Below, piece after piece: positions 61,117-64,000 of a DNA stretch of 64,000 nucleotides (positions are counted from its first letter, which is position 1; the number at the start of each line of letters is the position of its first letter). The stretch is from the NCBI GenBank assembly GCA_950295325.1, contig OX485803.1, forward strand, positions 8,494,001-8,558,000, given 5' to 3'. The notes beneath the pieces are model-generated. The model was not told where the DNA came from, did not search any database, and worked only from the letters and a program-made list of their open reading frames with translations. Source of the stretch: Polytrichum commune. Its lineage: Eukaryota; Streptophyta; Polytrichopsida; Polytrichales; Polytrichaceae. Both the position numbers and the translations under genes were made by a program.

Positions 61117-64000
61117 TTAAGGATTTGTAAATTTGCACCTTCGAGGTCGAAGATTGTATGCATGTCTAGGTGTGGTATCAAGGTCATTAAGATCCAAAGG
61201 TGGCTTGTAATCAGGGTCTTCAGATTCATTGTCCACATGAACTTGTGAATCACTGTAGCCCTCATTCAACGCAGGAAGTGGCTCCTTCTCTTCACTTACA
61301 AGACTTGAAATCCAAGTTGGAATCAACCACGTGATTGGGTGACCTTCACACGAGATAACATCAACAATCACAAAACCTCTCAGCACAAACAAATACTCTT
61401 TATCATACAACTAAGGTTTGATAAGAGAGACACTATGTCCACAATTAACCTTTCCTTCCCAAATTGTATGGATAATCGACCCTAATGAATGTCCAAACAA
61501 ATCAAATGTAATATTTCCAGATACTTGATTGAAATGAAGAAGAGACTTCATTGAATGAAATATAATGGAAACCAACTTATTCAAGTTGTGCAACACTTTT
61601 GTAATTACTTTGGTGATGATTGGAGTTAATGTATACCTCTAACTTGTAAAGAAGTCAAAAATCTTAGTTATTGGACAAGGGACCCCTCTCTTGAACCTCC
61701 TCCACCTTCTACGAATTCCTGCACCATCATTATTATCATTCACTAAGAAAACAGAGGCCTTGTGTATGTTGTTGGGTGGATACTTTTGTGTTTATATAGT
61801 GCAAGCTTGTATGACATGACTTTACAATGGTTTTTACATGATTTCTTCTCTAGACTTGTAACATCAGCAAAGGTTGCAAATGAGTTCAAAGAAGACCCAC
61901 GAGTTTTTATCGTAAATATTTACTTTGACCGAGTCGAGCCCGACGAATGATTTTTTGTGTCAACATCTTTCCGTAGGGTGTACTTGTGCGTGTGAGTTTT
62001 GATTGGGGCACTGAGCTTGGTTGACAAAGTTCCTCCATGCCAGATGGAATATTGTAAGGAAGCCCTTTCATACGTTCTTGCAAGTCCATCAATATCTCAT
62101 AGCTCAAAGCTGTATAGTCCCTGAAGCAAGAGAACAAAGTTTAAATAAGTACCATTGAAAATTCTTGAATTCATTCAAGAGTTGCAAGAAGTTGGTGGGA
62201 GAGATGGTTTTAGTAGTTGACATGGCAACATTGACATTCACAGATTGCAAGCTGCAGTTTTAAGTCCTACACATCCAATTGAAGTTTTGGTTGATTGGAA
62301 TATGGTTGTACCTGTAAGTTAAAATGTTGTATAAGAGGAGGGTCACAGTAATCAGTCCAAATGTTATACGTGGGAAGATTAAGGACAACAATGATTGATG
62401 CAGTCCTTGACTTGAGGTCCTCACTTGAAAACGATGGAGCCACAACTCCACTGCAAATGTGATTGTTAGACCTGCAAATATGCAACACGTGGCCCAAGTA
62501 CTATTAAGTTACAAATTTGAGCATTTAAATTCAATTCACTACTTGCTTGATTTTACTTCACTGAAAAGGCATGCCTTGTCATAGAGTTTATCTTGTAAAA
62601 TCTCCTTTCATTTGAGATTCTAGAATGCTTCAGAAGAGTGAAGAGAGAATTAAGTGAAGAGGAAATGCTTAAGAAGCCAACAATGTCTTACCACAATAGA
62701 GAAGGGCACGGGCATTGTAGGTTTGCTTTGTACTGGTACTCATGTAAACAAAAACAGAAGCAGCAACATAGAATAAAAAGGTCTTCAAAGACTTGGACTC
62801 CAAGAGAATTGCATTATGAAGAGAGAAGAGCCGCTCCAAAGATGTAAATACCGCAGCTTGCTTTGACACAAATGCTTCCTGCATGCATCAACCAAAACAC
62901 ATGCATGATAAGTGACAGATCTACTCTTAAGATTGTAAGCCCAACTACAGCTTGATACAGAGATTGTTAGGAAGTTGCACCACCACTGTTAAATAAAAAC
63001 CAGCCTAGACTATGTTAAATGTAGATTATAGAGTGTAGAGTTGTGAGCATGCAAGTGCACACATACATTTGATATATAAGATCTTGTGATATCCGACTTA
63101 GATGTTGCCCCCCATGAAAAAATCTACTATACATTACAGAAAGGTTGAATGGCGAGGGCACATACCGTCGACATTCAACCTTTCCAAATGGCTGGCTGTG
63201 AATAACAATAGCATGTTGAGCAGATGGTGCAGAGATGGCTCAGCACATTAATCCATATTCACATATGCAGCGGGATAGCACAGGCCCTAACTAGTCTACT
63301 GTACATTTTGAAACTTTGGAACTCAACAGTGGCATGTTGGGCAAATGGTGCGAGGATGGCTTGGGACATTAATTCATATGCATGGATGCAATAGGTCAGG
63401 ATGACATAGGCCCAAACTCATTGCATAGCCCTGACGTGATTTTTTACAATTACTGGGAAAGAGGGTTGAGCAATAAGTACCTGTGCTTCAAGCATTGCAT
63501 TTGATCCAATGGCTAGTTTTTCATGCATGCTATGAAGCTCACTTTGCCATGCAAGGAACTCATTATGGTGCATTTTTGCCTGCCGAGTGAGGTCCAAAAC
63601 AGAAGCACGACTCTCTTCCAGTGCACGTTCTTGCAACTTCTTCAAGTTGGTGAGGCCCTCCATAGCCTGGGCTTGGGCTTGGGCTTGACTAGCTAGCAGC
63701 ACTTCTTGCCCTGTCAACGACCTGAAATGCACAATCAATATGCGAGGAATCAATGTATGCTAAATACCAACAAGCTACACATGCCATAACAAACTTCACT
63801 TGTAAAGAAAAAGATAGAAAACAACCACAAGTAGCAAAAAGATTACCACTTCAGAAGTGACACTGACCTTTCAACACCAGCACCAATTTCATGCGTCTTA
63901 TCATGTAAGCTTGAGAACTCAGTAGTCAGAGAGTCAACAATCTTATGAGATTGCTTGTGCAAGCTCGTAAATTCTTTGGCTAAAGAGTTTGCTATTTCAG
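61117..64000 (-). CDS. GEX1: GEX1 (GAMETE EXPRESSED 1), 3' part of gene
   Basis: GEX1 belongs to the KAR5/GEX1/Brambleberry family of nuclear-envelope proteins needed for nuclear fusion in gametes and for gametophyte and embryo development. The gene enters from the right edge. Exons: 63868-64000 (partial), 63481-63721, 62692-62878, 62312-62471, about 61927-62120 and a last exon ending at TAA 61117. Phases agree through the fifth exon. The first two encode a coiled coil (EFTSLHKQSHKIVDSL, then ERALEESRASVLDLTRQA and EFLAWQSELHSMHEKL), typical of the family. The next two hold hydrophobic, probably membrane-spanning segments (TFLFYVAASVFVYM; ITFGLITVTLLLYNIL). The last encodes an acidic tail ending HAYNLRPRRCKFTNP, like the basic NLRPR motif near the end of plant GEX1. 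The fifth exon's donor and the last acceptor (about 61280-61310) could not be fixed by phase. The N-terminal Cys-rich domain lies outside the window. Confidence 0.9.

Noticed and set aside
63418-63753. 111-codon frame as a stand-alone protein
   Set aside because: It is an internal GEX1 exon (63481-63721) with read-through into introns at both ends.

Overview
The window is nuclear DNA of a land plant. It holds a GEX1 (plant Brambleberry-type) gene, a plastid DnaJ with an N-terminal transit peptide, short GT-AG introns, and a repeat-rich intergenic space with LINE remnants, MITEs and microsatellites. No bacterial, viral or organellar gene set is present. The species cannot be named from the sequence.

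Layout. 1-16.4 kb is gene-poor: microsatellites, a decayed plus-strand LINE (about 4.1-6.7 kb) and copies of a CACTAAAT-ended MITE family. 16.4-25.1 kb, probably reaching 29.0 kb, holds one long plus-strand gene of at least 11 exons; its splice phases all agree and give at least 1363 codons, but I do not recognise the product. 26.5-26.9 kb, in a probable intron of that gene, is a foldback CACTA-type MITE with a 3-bp target duplication. 30.1-33.1 kb is a mutated, largely intronless copy of poly(A)-specific ribonuclease (PARN). 34.5-38.0 kb is an intact eight-exon plastid DnaJ gene on the minus strand. 39.5-40.3 kb is a second LINE remnant on the minus strand. 41.1-42.3 kb is a small element with 14-bp terminal inverted repeats, an apparent 8-bp target duplication and a 143-aa AT-hook ORF. 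44.1-44.5 kb is another MITE. 48.9-49.2 kb is a small acidic-tailed ORF, possibly a GON7-like KEOPS subunit.

53.4-57.7 kb is the most unusual part. A copy of the local MITE family is interrupted by about 4.06 kb that carries, on one strand, a seven-exon Ulp1-type SUMO-protease gene followed directly by a PIF/Harbinger (HARBI1-like) DDE transposase. Both are damaged. 57.9-59.5 kb is an intact three-exon DUF3128 (PANTS-like) gene whose start-codon region has been tandemly duplicated, creating an upstream 10-codon decoy ORF. 61.1-64.0 kb is the 3' half of a GEX1 gene on the minus strand, running off the right edge.

The host genes (DnaJ, DUF3128, GEX1, the long orphan gene) do not form a pathway; this is ordinary dispersed eukaryotic gene order. 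The mobile elements do interact: the Ulp1/Harbinger insert sits inside a MITE copy with TTA on each side, which fits Harbinger target-site preference. All exon limits were read by hand from splice motifs and phase agreement; no alignment or transcript was available.
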